Below, in pieces: positions 15,491-28,304 of a stretch of DNA of 64,000 nt; the first letter of the stretch is position 1; every line of letters starts with the position of its first letter. The translations under genes were made by a program, and so were the position numbers. The notes beneath the pieces are model-generated. The model was not told where the DNA came from. It saw nothing but the letters and a program-made list of their open reading frames with translations, and ran no database searches. This stretch comes from Torreya grandis (Eukaryota > Streptophyta > Pinopsida > Cupressales > Taxaceae), in contig JARHVA010002424.1 in NCBI GenBank assembly GCA_037957365.1, positions 1,779,001 to 1,843,000 of the forward strand, read 5' to 3'.

Positions 15491-16221
15491 TATGTAATGT
15501 ATCCATATAATTAGCCATATGTCTAATGATGTCTTACTTCATATCCTACATCATATTTCTTACCTCCATTTTTGAGAGTCCATTTGCAGTAGATGAAGTT
15601 TATTGGTGCTAAAAAGTTTATTCATGGCCAATTTTAAGTAATTTCTACATAATATTGTCAAATCATCAAAGGACAATGATGAAACATCACCCCAATTATT
15701 AAGTCCAATGATTCTAAAAAATATTCTCTCACTCCTTTCAAGAACTGATTTTATGGATTCTCTATCCATTACAATCTACTTAGATTTCTATAAGCTGAAC
15801 ATGAATCTTTCCATGTAATCTTCTAATGATTTATCTTCCTCTTGTGTTAGCCTGATGATGTCATCCCTTCTATATTTTCTTCCTTGACAATAATCTTGAT
15901 ATTTGGATAGAAACTTATCTTTAATTTCCTCCCAAGTAGAAAATAAATATTTTCCAATCCCCATGAACCATCTAAAAGCTACATCTTTGATTTTTTATAG
16001 AAACATAAAAGTTTCTAAAAATCTTGGTTATAGTCATAGTTGTGCAATAAGATGTCAAACTCGAAGAGGAATGTATCTAGGTCTTCACTTGCCTTTCCTC
16101 TAAAATTATGAAGGAAAGAATGAGGGATATTCTTCATAGGTGAATTTCCTCCAAGGGTATGGATGGATAGTTCAAAATTTGTAGACTCATTTGTATTATT
16201 TTCTTCTTGATGGTCCCCCAT
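15491..16221 (-). pseudogene. G1 gag (capsid region), decayed
   Basis: The start is taken at the ATG at 16221 (MGDHQEENNTNES), which opens a 68-codon frame containing FRGKASEDLDTFLFEFDI. This is the Y/F-x-G-x-x-x-x-D-x-x-x-F block of plant retrotransposon gag. After a frameshift, FLKGVREYF-like sequence and LTILCRNYLKLAMNK (about 15640) match the end of the capsid-like domain. It would assemble the particle. Stops fall at former Gln and Trp codons. Confidence 0.78.
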
Positions 16222-16363
16222 GAATATTATTTATCTTCATAGGCTAGAATCTTTTACCACCTAGTCTTCAAACTCATTGTCAATTCTTATGATTTATTGG
16301 GTGTAATAAATGGATAGTTTGGATTTTTATTGAGGGATATAAGGTCTTATATATAATGATGGA

Positions 16364-17260
16364 GTATAAGATCTTGAGGATTTAGCTTTTTTCTCAACAA
16401 AGAGCCTACCTAATCTAGTAGATCTTCTTTACCTAGTGTCTCAAAACACTATCTATATCAAACTCATACATGACATTACAAATATATAGTAAAAATCTTT
16501 CCTATAATTATGGAGATCATATCTCCATATATCTCTCACATCCCTATAATCACTCAATCTAACAACCAAATGAATATATATGAATATATTTTTACTAAAA
16601 TATATTATAATAACCAAATAATATAATAACTAACTCACATAATATTATATTTACCTCTTGGTAAATATCCAAATGTAACTACTAATGTAAAAACTAATTC
16701 CTAGCATCACACCCCTTATTTTTTACATGGTGCAAAAAAATTCACACTCTCACCTGTAATATGCTCACCCTTTTGGCATGCCAACTATTTAGCTCATGAC
16801 CTTGATACAAATAAAGTCTCACTCCTTCCATGGTTTTAAATAGGTTTACCACAAACCTTTTCAAGATCCATGAATTGACTTACATTGTTGGTTTTTGTTC
16901 TTTCACTATGTTTTCATATTAGGTAATTATGTTTGGAATTAATCACTAATTACATTAATTGAATATGCATGTAATTTTTTTCTTATTTGGAAACATATAA
17001 AAAAATAAAAAATACACCATACAATATGTCACCAAATCATCTGGGGCCTCATCATTGGTGACTGACGAGAGGCTCTATAACTTCCAACCTCTGTTTCCTC
17101 CATTTTCTAGTAGATGAAACTACTCACTTAGAAAAAGTTTAAATGAATATACAATGCATTCCACTTTGAATATAATGGCTTCCCCCCATAAGATTGACAC
17201 ACTTGAGATTTGACTTAGTATGTCACATATAAGTGATAGTGCATCCTTATACAAATAATT
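16364..17260 (-). mobile_element. E4b: inverted partial copy of the E4 family
   Basis: The minus strand from 16706 (TGCTAGGAATTAG) to about 16364 matches the 340 bp LTR of E4. It shares ATTTACC..GGTAAAT and GGAGATnnnATCTCC palindromes and the AAGCT..GATCTTA end. Upstream on the minus strand, 17260-17000 matches E4 internal sequence around 27500-27730, including GAGCCTCTC, CACCAATGATG, GGTGACATA and a G-run. This is therefore the 3' end of an E4-type element with its 3' LTR. Its other end was not found, nor a clear target duplication. It sits just upstream of G1 gag. Confidence 0.7.
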
Positions 17261-18463
17261 GATTTTGATTTTAATAATATGACAACAGACAATTAATGAC
17301 TCACTAAAAAAAATTTACATTTTAATTTTTTTGATATGACACAATTGAAAAAAATTGACATACATTAAAAATGACTTCTTTAACATAAAGTAATATGACT
17401 CTATTAACAAAATCAAATCTAGACCTTAATAAATAACTAGACACAATTCTAAACAATTATAACTCATAATACCAAATGACTTACTACTGAAAGACCATCA
17501 ACTAAAACTAAAAAGACAATCAACATACTATATTATAAAACTATTTGACTAAAGATGAGAAACCTAAACCACCTGAATGCTATGGGTTTTAACCAATGAC
17601 ACATAATATTAAAATGACTCTAACTTAATATAAAAAAATTTAATAACATAAAATTAATGGATGCACCTAGTGACATGATTTAGAGACAACTCATGTTTTA
17701 AATCCTAGAAAATGACATGACACAAAATGTTAAATACAAGACTTACTTAGCTACATAAAGGAGTATGAAACTTACAATGGTGGATTATAACATGTAATCA
17801 TCCACTACCTTCATACATATTTGTTGTAGCTAAATTATGTTTGGATGTTTTGATTAAAAAAATGCCTTTTAGAATTGAATTTTTTGTATATCAACATGAA
17901 TCATGCATCACATCTCTTTAAACATATTCAAGAAGAACATAGGGTTGTTATGTTTCCCATTGAGTATGTAATAAAAATTTAGGTTCTAATTTTTTTGGTG
18001 AGATGATCAGATATTTATCTTCCACTAATTATGTTTAATGTTTCATTTAAGATAGAATCTATAGTAGGTGCACAAGTGTGAAATAGATAAAAAAATTCTT
18101 AGTAGGAGATTTGTGATAGTTGAATGATACAAATACATATTTTATTTTATCCTTCTAAAATTTCTATGATCAGAACATAAATCTAATGTTAAATAAAAAT
18201 CACACTTATGTTTTCATTAGAAAAAAACCTCAACAATCTTGAATTTTGCTTAGATACTCATGAACAAATTTCCATCACAAATAAGGAATTTGGGTAAGGA
18301 TGAAGGGTAATCAATGCCAGATTCTTAAGTATGAGGTGATAGGGTGGGAATTATTAAATATGATATAGAGGGGCCCTTTTTAGGGGTATTAACCTCATCT
18401 TTTTTCAAAATTTCTAACTTGTGCTACCAACCTAGCCAAGACTTACTCTTTCTCTATCTCTTC
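17261..18463. other. Leader region of G1, possibly including more E4b
   Basis: No coding sequence seen. Loosely repeated ATGAC/TTGAC-led segments of about 30-40 bp occur between 17280 and 17420 and may be the E4-family internal sub-repeats. The stretch ends at the TATTG target duplication of G3 (18464-18468). Confidence 0.4.
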
Positions 18464-18468
18464 TATTG

Positions 18469-19673
18469 TGATGTAACCTTTTAGGGTTTTACAAGTGTAA
18501 TTACCTATGTTTTCTTAAAGGGATGAGATGCCTAAATTAGTTAAATAAGTTTAAATAATTAATTTACTATTTTTTTATAATTTTGACCTTATTTGAATTT
18601 CTATAATAGTAATAAATAGAGACTTAGCTAAAAATTGACTATCGTAGATGATCTAGGTTTTGAAACTAAAGATCTTGGTGGTAGTTTATATCACCAATAG
18701 GATTCTAATATTTGTCTATTCACTAGATTATATATCACCTATTTTGGATAGTAACACCATCTATTTATAGTGTCCCAAATGTTTTTATAATATCCTCTTT
18801 ATAGGACTAATTCTATTTTCAAAGAGTACTTATGTCAATTTTTGTATGTTCTATTCCTATATGACCTAATCTTATAGCTATGCATTATACTTAAAAATAT
18901 TGATTTGACATGTAAACCCTAGTTCTCTTTACAAGTATGATATGATCAAGAATTGAGTTTGTTAATAAAATGGATAGGACATACTCAACACCCTACTATG
19001 TAGATTGTTTCCTACATACTAATACTCCAAAGAAGAATCAAGTCCAATATAGTTCTCTCACCTAGAGATTGATGTATGTGCAAGTGAATTATAGAATGAG
19101 AGTGGCCTTGTATTTATTGAATGTGCTCAAGATTTAGAATGCTTGAAAACTGGACTTAGGGCTATTTTAGATGGTAGTATTCATAAAGCAGGGTAGAATA
19201 GGGATATTTTACCTTGATTTTGGACAACTTTATCTCTAGTTTTGATAGCTTTTGTATCTATTTTCCATCTAGTCAATAGAGGTGTATTAGAATTATATCT
19301 ATAGGGTTATGTTACTTGTATGGATAATAAAATGAGATTAGGATAACCTTAGGAGGGGTACACATTTGAAAAATCATCTTTTTAGAAGAGTTGGGGCTAT
19401 GGATAGTAATGCCTAATTAGGGACACTAGTGCCATGTGGTTGTAGTGTCCCAAATGTGGTGTTAACATCCTTTTGATAGAGTACTAAAAAAGTCATATTT
19501 GGGTCAGAGCTGATAGTTTAGGGACTATGTATTGACTAGATGTAATTTATTTTGGTTTGATAAATGATTATAAATTTAAGTCTAAGGCTCTAGAATAGGT
19601 CTATGGCAAGCCTAAGGATAGGGTAACTCAAGCAACACTCTTAACATCCAATTACCACTTTTAGGTGATTATA
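18469..19673 (-). repeat. 3' LTR of G3
   Basis: It matches 25423-25953 plus 28644-29313 in order, for example gggatgagatgcctaaatta and ctctttacaagtatgatatg. It is the uninterrupted version and so shows the E4 target site (about 19004, ctatgtagattg). Confidence 0.85.
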
Positions 19674-21310
19674 TTTGCCCCATATTTATGTTAGTAATGT
19701 AGCAAAGCAAAATGAATAGTATAAATGAAAAAGAAGCATACCTAGACTTACTTTGGAAGTGAAGCTTGTGTATATGAGTTTGAATATGTAAATTTGGGTC
19801 TGCATAAGTGGAACATGATCCAAAGAAATGTCTTTCAATGAAAAATGTAAAAATTAGTCATTACTAATGAGATAATCAAAAGTAAAAGACTATGTTAAAA
19901 TTAATCAATTGAGTAAAGAGAGAGAAAAGGAATGAATACACCTAATTGGGTATGTAAAATAATGCATGAACTTGGAAACAACCTCTGTGTGTGAATGTGC
20001 ATAGTAATCATATCATTGAATAACTTGAATTAAGTTGATGGATTTCTCAATCCTAATATGGGTGGCTCAAGAACTCAATCTAGTTTTGATTCTATCATTA
20101 CCCACCCCTAATTGGTGGACCCTGATCTATATGAATAGCTTAGATAATATTGTAAGTGTGTCAAAACCTCTTATGTAGTTGGCTCAAGAACTCAAATTAG
20201 ACATGACTACATAATTTCCCCTATGTGAAGTAGATGAATCTATAACTATGTTGTGCAAAGTGATAAAAGTATCTAATTGAGTAATCTAACTATGTATTTA
20301 ACTATACATCCACTCAGGTTTATTAGGCATCTCTAAGCCACTCATGAATGCCAACCACTATAAATGGATTAAGGCATGAATCTGGTGACAACCTATAATG
20401 TAATAGAAAGTGTATACAATTTAGAGAATAACATGGAGTTTTCCATTCCATCTGATCAATCTATCTGATGCTTAGTATATGGAAACCAATGTGTTGCATA
20501 AATGCCCCCAATTTAGTATGTAAGTATATTGAATCTGAATCAAGTATGTAATAGCTAGATCCATATGACTAATCTGAATGTATGAGTGATCATGCCATAC
20601 ATGATGCCCCCAAATCTAAGTAACTAGTATGAATATGAATTAAAATGATTGAATCTAAGATAAATATAAACATAATAACCAAACCTATGACTATATCCAT
20701 GTAAAACTATATTGTACCTAGTGTACTAGTCTAAATGATTTGGGCTATCCTAAAGCTAGGGTTACTGGATAGTAGTTCATTTTATTGTAAAATAGTGCCC
20801 TATGGTTTTAGTGTACCAATCTTGGCATTAATGGTTATTTGGTCTATCTCTATCTGGTTTAAACTAAATGTTGAATGCCTATTTTTTTTGTGTCTACCCT
20901 AAGTCTGTATCTAAAACTAAGCCTATGTGCTAAAATGTTAATATCTATAAAAAGTAAAATAGGATCCTAATCTCTATAACAACCCATGTAAATTCCCCCT
21001 CTTTTGAGGGTAGTTTTAAAACCTATGTAAGAACTACACTCTAAATAAGTAGCTCTATAAAAGGTGTTACTAGATCATGATATTCCAATATAATGTATAA
21101 GCATAACATCAGAATGTAAATGTATCTAAGAAATAATAAGAAATGTAAGATGTATGTTGCAATATATCATTATAAAATTATGTCAATATAAATGTAAGCA
21201 ATGTATAGTAACAATAAATATGAGTAACTACAAAAGGGGATGAGGTATGATGTCCATCAAAGCTCCTAAGTAGGAAAGGTAGATACATGAGAGCTCTCAT
21301 GGCATCAAAC

Positions 21311-21355
<45 letters not shown>

Positions 21356-22300
21356 CAATAAAATATAAGTGTCATGGTATAGATTCATAAAAATAAGTAA
21401 ACATACAAGCACATGAGGCATGCAAAAATTAAGCCAAGGGGCCACAATATAAGGGACATGGGAACATGTCACTAAATTTGATAGTGAAGAAATACAAAGA
21501 CATGTTCAAATCTCTAGATACACAAATAATAATTAATTTGGCATAGATATAGAGAATACATGCTCAAATTTATTCATATATAAACATGAAATAACACACA
21601 CAAGGTACATGAGAACATGTCCAAGTCATAAAAATAGAGAAGTGGCATAGAATCCAAAAACTAATGGCATATTCAAATTCCCTCAAATATGGAAGAAGCA
21701 TAAGAAACACAATCAAGTATAATCTAGGAACTAGAAATGAAAGTATGTATAACTATGTAATACAATTCTATGTATATGTTAGGGTGCATATATACTGAGT
21801 CTAACTAGTGATAGATAGTAAAAATTTTGAGAAATGAATAGAAATGTTCAATATCAAGATAAATTAGTACATAAATAGAATTTATATTATGTAAATATAA
21901 AACTTGTCTATATTAATTGTGTAGGAAATGCCCCCAAGTGGAAAAATGTATCAATATATAAACCTAGATCGATGTGCATGCCCCTAATGGGTAGATGATA
22001 ATTGGTCTAGGCTAGTGTAGTGGACCAGAGTCCCATATGGAATCTAAAAACACTTGACAAGTATAAGTGAATCATATGTGTATTATAAAACTGACTATAC
22101 TAAGATAGCTAGCAATATGCAATATATAACAAGTAGTAGAAATGTAAACATAGTAATTCATACAATCTATAAAAATTTGTGTTCTAAAAATATTTAAATG
22201 TTTTGTATTTTGAAATGTTATAATTCTTTTTTATTTTCTAAGTATAATCTATGTACAATCGTATGAAAATAAAATATGTACAAGGAGTGATAGAGAGAGA
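19674..22300 (-). other. Non-coding internal half of G3
   Basis: No pol motif on either strand. Several scattered GCCCCCAA words (near 20507, 20610, 21930) and similar surrounding AT-rich text suggest old, degenerate internal repeats. It replaces the pol region of an autonomous relative. Confidence 0.55.
21313..21353. repeat. (TG)n microsatellite
   Basis: About 20 perfect TG units inside the non-coding half of G3. Confidence 0.97.
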
Positions 22301-23560
22301 AAAATAAGTATGTACAAGGGTAGGAACCATACTAACCTATGAGTCTCATGAGAGATTCACCATCACTATGACCTATGTCAAAGAGTGGAATAGTGATCAT
22401 TCATGTAGTGTGAGAGGGAAAATTTTATCCCATGATATTCTATGATGTATAATCTAAACTTCAATCTACTTGAGTAGTGATGCTATTATGTTGTGGCACT
22501 AACTAAGATGCCCTATGAACTGTAGGGGTCTTATGGATGCATGTAGTAGATGTAGAAGATGTAGGTTCCCTATGCTAAGAACCCATAGACACAAATATAA
22601 CTAATCTCAGTGTATACTATGTAGAGGAAGGTCCTCTAGAATCTGTGACATATTTATGATGCAATGGTTTCTCTAGTAATGGTCTCTAAAGGAGAATATG
22701 TGTGTGTAGACATTGTATAATTAGACATGGCCTTCTCTAAGGACTTTGTTAAATAATATGCATATGATTTTTACTCTATACTTTAATGGATAACAATACA
22801 ATATATATTAGTGTAACTAGAACTGTAACTATTGTCAGTGCTAGAAGTGTGAGTAGAATCTATGCTATAACTACTTGTGGGATGGGAAGAGGATACTCAT
22901 ATGGGACACCCTCAATTTTAACCATCTAGTTAGTATATATATACTTTAATATATTGGTTTACTATAGACGATATGGCTATGAGCTATTGTAATCATGGCC
23001 TACCTAATAATATGCCAAATACACCCACACTAGGTACTACAAGAAATTGAGTGGTTATGTGTGTTGTTCCTACCTATAATTGAAGTACTATCTCCCTAAT
23101 GGATCTCAAAATTTCCATTTAAACCACTAATAACTATATATATAGGGAATATATCCCACTCTATGTATCTCAAGTGTTATAAGAGTGTCATGGTGTACAT
23201 GTTTATGCTTGACCTATTGTCAACCATGACATTGTGAATAAGATGGTGGTCTATATATGCTCATATGAAGAAAACATGTAAATTTATGTCATCATACATA
23301 ATCTCATAATCTAAAAATGTGATAAGTGGTCTAGGTGGCAATGTAATGTGATACATGTCAATAATATTATATAGGAGATGTGTCTCCTCTGTAACTATGT
23401 GATAAGAAGCTGGTGATGGATGAGCCTGATATGTATAATAAACATCTAAGGTGCCCCCTACCTCATTATTTGTATTCTTAGGAAAAGGATCCAAAAATAT
23501 CTTAAGTGCCTTAGCCTTTGTTTTTTGTTTCAATGCCTCAATTAATGTTCCCACATCAAT
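22300..23560 (-). pseudogene. G3 protease region, decayed
   Basis: The minus strand near 23230 reads HNVMVDNRSSINMY, the retropepsin start with catalytic D-T-G changed to D-N-R. About 90 codons on, after a frameshift, VFGILLGRP gives the C-terminal hydrophobic-Gly-Arg-Pro block. A preceding 97-codon open piece at 23261-23554 (MGTLIEALKQKTKAK, TFLDYEIMYDD) fits the linker before a protease. The stretch after it, to about 22300, reads as a Pro/Thr/Ser-rich tail. Frames are broken. It follows gag directly. Confidence 0.65.
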
Positions 23561-24018
23561 AATGTTGGCCTTACTAAGATCATGTATCTTGTGCTTTAGG
23601 ATAATGCATCTATTTTTGGTTTGTCTTAGTGCCCTATGATAATATTAAAATGAATTTGAATCATTTTATTTGAAAGAGGCCATGTCATATCAACCTATTT
23701 AATGGGAGGGAGAGATATAGCATTACATTCCAATAGTTGTAGAACTCATGCTGGTGACTCTGGTGGATTAGTGAAGACTCTATGTTAAGGAGTTGATGAA
23801 AATAATTTGGGAGAAGGATATGAATCTATGTTGACTATTGTATTTTGATATATTTTTTTATCTATGGCCCTAACATTTTATGGATATTTACTTGAACTCT
23901 TAATAGTTGAATTTGATTCTTTTGAATATTTGAGTTTTCCCATTTCTAAGAGTTTAACCTCTCTTTCCTTAACTATGTGGCACATATTTATAAATGTGGG
24001 AAAATTTTTGAATAAAAT

Positions 24019-25100
24019 TTATTCATGAAGTGTTGGTAATATAATATATTTAAATATATCTTGAATCTCTCTATCTACCATGGGGCTAATCAATTTTGAT
24101 AAGATTATCTTGTACCATAAGACACAATCATCTATGGGCTCATTTGACCTTTGATTTAGTTGTGCAACTTTTGCATATGATATATTATCACTTATTTTAA
24201 TAGATAAGTGTGCTAGGAACATATATTCTAAATTATTTAATGCCATGATAGATTGGTTATGCAAATTATATAACCATTGTAAGGTATAATCCTTAAGAAT
24301 GCATGGAAATAGCTTTATAAGAAGCTAATCATTAGACACATAGTCCAATCATGCTATGTGAAAGGATCTAAATTGATTGTATAGGGCACCCTTTCCATCA
24401 TATAATGTGAGATCGGGTGCCACAAAACTAAATGGCAAAGGATTTGATGCAATGTGATGTGTTAATGGTGTATGTAAGAGAATGTTGGAGTCCAAGGCAT
24501 GTGAAGGCTTATTTGCTCCTTTCTCAAGATGTAACACCTTAGATTATAGAGAAATAGATTGTTATATAAGGTATTTTACATTTGGAAGAGAAGAATCAGC
24601 CATAAGTGGAGTGGTTATCACTAATGGTTGAATAACAAGCTTGGGTTATGCTATCTGAGTTGGTTGAGTGGGTCCCACTAAAGGTGTAACAACATAATTA
24701 ACTAGAAAGGTGGAAGATTTACCATTGTTATTATTATTATTTATTTATAATATGGCCTATAAAATATGTGCATGATCATGGGGTTGTTCTCAAATTCTAT
24801 ATCTGAATCCCTTTAATACCTCATCTTTGTTCACAAGTATGCCATTATCATTAAGTGGAGGTAATGTTCTTGATCCTCACTATGGAACTAATCTTGTTCT
24901 TGGTTATATTACTCATCCTTGGATGCATTTTCATTGAATTCCACATTATCAAGATGTGAATTATTCTTCTATGGAGTTTTAATAGGTTCTTTTTCCTTAT
25001 TATAGGGTTGAATGTCTAGAATTGGAATATGATCTATAGGATTACCAACTAATCTAGCACTTCTTCTTAAGGGAAGAGAGATAGTTTTTTTAGATGGCAT
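24019..25100 (-). pseudogene. G3 gag, decayed
   Basis: The start is chosen at the ATG at 25100 (MPSKKTISLPLRRSARL), the first in a basic N-terminus. Further on, 24537-24349 ends in LPFSFVAPDLTLYDGKGAL, the gag block before the capsid helices, and 24264-24019 carries LEYMFLAHLSIKI followed by KVAQLNQRSNEPIDDCV and a helix ending IFKYIILPTLHE. These match the retrotransposon gag domain in order and spacing. Stops and shifts occur between them. Confidence 0.72.
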
Positions 25101-25410
25101 ATATCAAATAAATTTAAATATAGATACTATAATAAGGTATATGAATTATGAATAATTAATAGCATCTAATGAAAATAAGAGGAAAAAGGGTACAAACCCT
25201 AAAAGCATCTAGGGTTAGGGTTTTTGGAATCTAAGGTTTCTTTACAACAATTTAAATTAGGTGTAAAATAAATTAAAACCCTAATGTAAAATTGATTTTA
25301 TTTAGCTAGGTTATCTAAATAAAATCAAAAAATTAGAAGTATGCAACACTGAATTTATTGCATAAAAATAGAAATTTAGCTACGCTATTATGCAATGCTC
25401 AAAGTAAGAT

Positions 25411-25420
25411 GGATTCACCA
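25411..25420 (-). promoter_or_regulatory. Possible primer binding site of G3
   Basis: The minus strand starts TGGTGAATCC two bases after the LTR end. The position is right for a tRNA primer site, but I cannot name the tRNA. Confidence 0.4.
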
Positions 25421-25953
25421 AATTATTTAACCTTTTAGGGTTTTACATGATTAAATAACTATGTGATTAAAGGGATGAGATGCCTAAATTAGTTTAATAA
25501 ATTGAAATAATTAACCTACTTACTTTTTATGATTTTGAACTTGTTCGAATTTCTATAAATAACAACAAATAAGGATAAATAGAAACTTAGCTAAAAAATG
25601 ACTATCACAAATGATCTGGGTTCTAAAACTAGAAATCTAGGTAGTAGTCTATTTTTCTAATAAGATTTTGATATTCATTTATTCACTAGATAGTATCACC
25701 CATTTTGGACAATAGTTCCATCTATGTGTAGTGTCCCAAATGTGGCACTAATGTCATCTTTGTGGGATTATTCCTATTTTTGGGAATCACTTGTGCCTAT
25801 ATTTGTATGTTCTATTCCTATATGAATGAATCCTATAGCTATGTATTATACCTAAAAATATTGATTTGATGTCTAAATCCTAGTTCTCTTTACAAGTATG
25901 ATATGATCAAGATATGATGGATTAGACATCCTCAACATCCCACTATGTAGAGA

Positions 25954-26293
25954 TGTTAGGGATTATCTTTTACATGAGTATTTATAGTTTGATATTTACC
26001 TCGAGGTAAATAGTAATTGGTAAAATTTTTTATTAGGTAGTCATAATATTGTTAAATAATATTATGAACATATGTTATTTAGTATATTATGGGTATACAT
26101 GAGAGATATTGGTGGAGATTGTATCTCCCCAATTGTAGGAAATAGTTTTCCTATATAAACATTGCATTCCCATATTATTAAACATGAATAAAATAATATT
26201 ACCATTGTTATTAATTATCTGTGTATTTGGCCTATGGATTATATAGAATTTAGGTGCATGAGATAAAGCTTTGGTAATCTCATGATCCTAGGA
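25954..26293 (+). repeat. 5' LTR of E4
   Basis: It contains a perfect 18 bp palindrome, ATTTACCTCGAGGTAAAT (25994-26011), and a second inverted repeat, GGAGATTGTATCTCC, near 26117. A CCTATATAAACATT block near 26151 is a candidate TATA box. Confidence 0.87.
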
Positions 26294-26294
26294 G

Positions 26295-26309
26295 TATTAT
26301 GAGAGTAGG
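26295..26309 (+). promoter_or_regulatory. Decayed tRNA-iMet primer binding site of E4
   Basis: TATTATGAGAGTAGG against the canonical TGGTATCAGAGCAGG: 11 of 15 positions agree and three of the four changes are transitions. It lies one base after the LTR end. Confidence 0.6.
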
Positions 26310-26313
26310 CATA

Positions 26314-26538
26314 CTAGTGAAAGATTATGAGAGAAATAAATATCACAAGTATGGATATTTTAGAGATAAGATGATCAGATGAACATCTAAACATGTGGGA
26401 GGAAATTATGAGTTTATCTATGAAATTATTATGAATTATGATGTTCTCTACCAAATTATCTTCATACCTTTTGAATGCTTGATTCCATTCATCCCATGTT
26501 AAAATAGCCCTTGCATTTGGGTTACTTACCTCAACCAC
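26314..26538 (-). pseudogene. Antisense ORF inside E4 (gag-like?)
   Basis: A 74-codon minus-strand frame reading MVEVSNPNARAILTWDEWNQ, then KRYEDNLVENIIIHNNFID. A tryptophan-rich start followed by a polar helix is common in gag-like proteins, but no family is certain. About 200 bases upstream on the minus strand a stretch TTGGTGTCATGATTG after a TTTCAACA end looks like an LTR/primer-site boundary. The fragment could therefore be an older minus-strand element caught in E4. Confidence 0.35.
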
Positions 26539-28290
26539 CTTGAAGGTTAAATCTATGTGTTATATTAGTTAACGCTCATGTAGATCTCTCTCTTTGCCTT
26601 ATGCATCTACCCACATTTCATCTGATTAATTCATGTTATAGACATCTTCATGTACTACTGCACCTATAAATTTTTTTATGCATCTTCTAGATCCAAATCT
26701 ATAGTCCACCTTTGCATTTGACCACCATTTCAATCATGACACCAAGTTGTGTTGAAATTTATAGTCTAAGATCTATATGAAATTTATACACGTATTCTGA
26801 TCTGAACACCTTTCATAGATCTCTAGCTTCATGGATATTACATAGATTAGATCAGATCTATAAACTATATACAACCCCTAAAAATGTGCAACCCTCTATA
26901 TGAATTTCATGTCAGCTATGCTAGTGTTTTTGGTCTTATTATTTGCACCATGCCATCTACAAGGCAATTTCTAAACATGGATTTCTATAGTTATAGGTGT
27001 TTTTGGAATTTTGCTCAAAACACAAGCTTGAATCAATCTTTCCATGGATTGAGCTCCCAATCTCAGTGTGTGGGTTTGAAATATAGTTAATAGTTTGTAT
27101 TTTATGTCTTTAAAATTCATTTTTAATGCTTAGTCATCCATGCTATAATTAAAAGTTTGTTTTATGGTAATTTAAAAATTAAGTCAATAATGTTGTTAAT
27201 AAATGTCTCAAAAATTTATAGGATTTTTGGTTATGGTCTATAATTTAATTAGTCATCTAGCCATTCTTAGTTGTTTGTCATAAAAATAAATTGACTCATT
27301 AGTTTTTATTATAGTTATTGAAGATTCAATTTAGTTTAAAGTAAAAAAAGAGTACATAAAGTTTGTTAATATTTTAAAAGTTAGAGTTGTCAATCGTAAA
27401 CATGTCAAAAAGAGTCAGTTGAGTCCATGTTAATAGTATTTTATAGGTTGTGTCCTTCTAGTCATTATTAAAAAATATAAAATATTGGGTCAATTGTAAA
27501 TGGATGCATTTTTGGACATACCCAACATTCGATGAGCATGTCAATCTTGTTGGGGGGGGGGGCTATTCTATTCAAAGTGACATGTAATTAAGCTTCATGA
27601 ATTCATCAATAAAGTGAAGTAGATTTATCAATTGGAGGTTAGAGGCATAGATGAAGGAGGTTTTTAGAGCCTCTCAACATTCACCAATGATGGGGCCTAG
27701 AATGTTTTGGTGACATATATAGTGTGTTGTTTTTTTCATAATTTCCACTATGTGTTTGCAAAATAGGAACAAAAGAATATGATTGCTCAAGATTTGTAAT
27801 TTATGTGTAGTTTAAAACATAATTCCTTAATGTAAAAAAATTATGAAAGGAAAAAAATCACCAATGTAAGTGAGTTCATGGATCTTGAAATGGTTTGTGG
27901 TAGAGATCCAAAAAACCATGAGTGGTGAATAATGTTTTGGAAATAGTTAGGAGAGTATCTACTGAAGATATCCCATGACTACATTAGTTATTTATGGAGA
28001 TGACCCCTAGTGAAATGACCATTGTGGTCACATAAAGTAAATGTAGGATGTGTTCCTTCACATAGTAGTGGTCATGTGAAGTAAGTTTGCATCAGTAGTA
28101 TGCATACCTACGAGTATATTGTGGCATATAATTTTTTTCATCATATTCATGTCAAGGTCTATGGTAAACCTATAAAACCATGGGAGGAGTTAGCCTTTAT
28201 TCATATCAAGGTCATGAGACAAATAGGGCATGTTACAATGGGTGAGCATACTAAAGGTGAGACTGTGAATGATTTTGCACCATGTAAAAA

Positions 28291-28304
28291 CTATGGGGGG
28301 GGAA
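28291..28304 (+). promoter_or_regulatory. Polypurine tract of E4
   Basis: CTATGGGGGGGGAA ends exactly at the 3' LTR start, which fixes the plus orientation of E4. Confidence 0.8.

Noticed and set aside
16242..16259. TGGTAAAAGATTCTAG on the minus strand as primer site, with 16364-16706 as the 5' LTR of the gag at 16221
   Set aside because: The true G1 LTR pair, with matching CCATG flanks and a tRNA-Asp type site, is at 5653 and 29713; the 16.4 kb LTR belongs to the E4 family and lies about 100 bases away from the putative site.
21178..21375. Thr-His repeat frame on the minus strand
   Set aside because: Translation of the (TG)n microsatellite.
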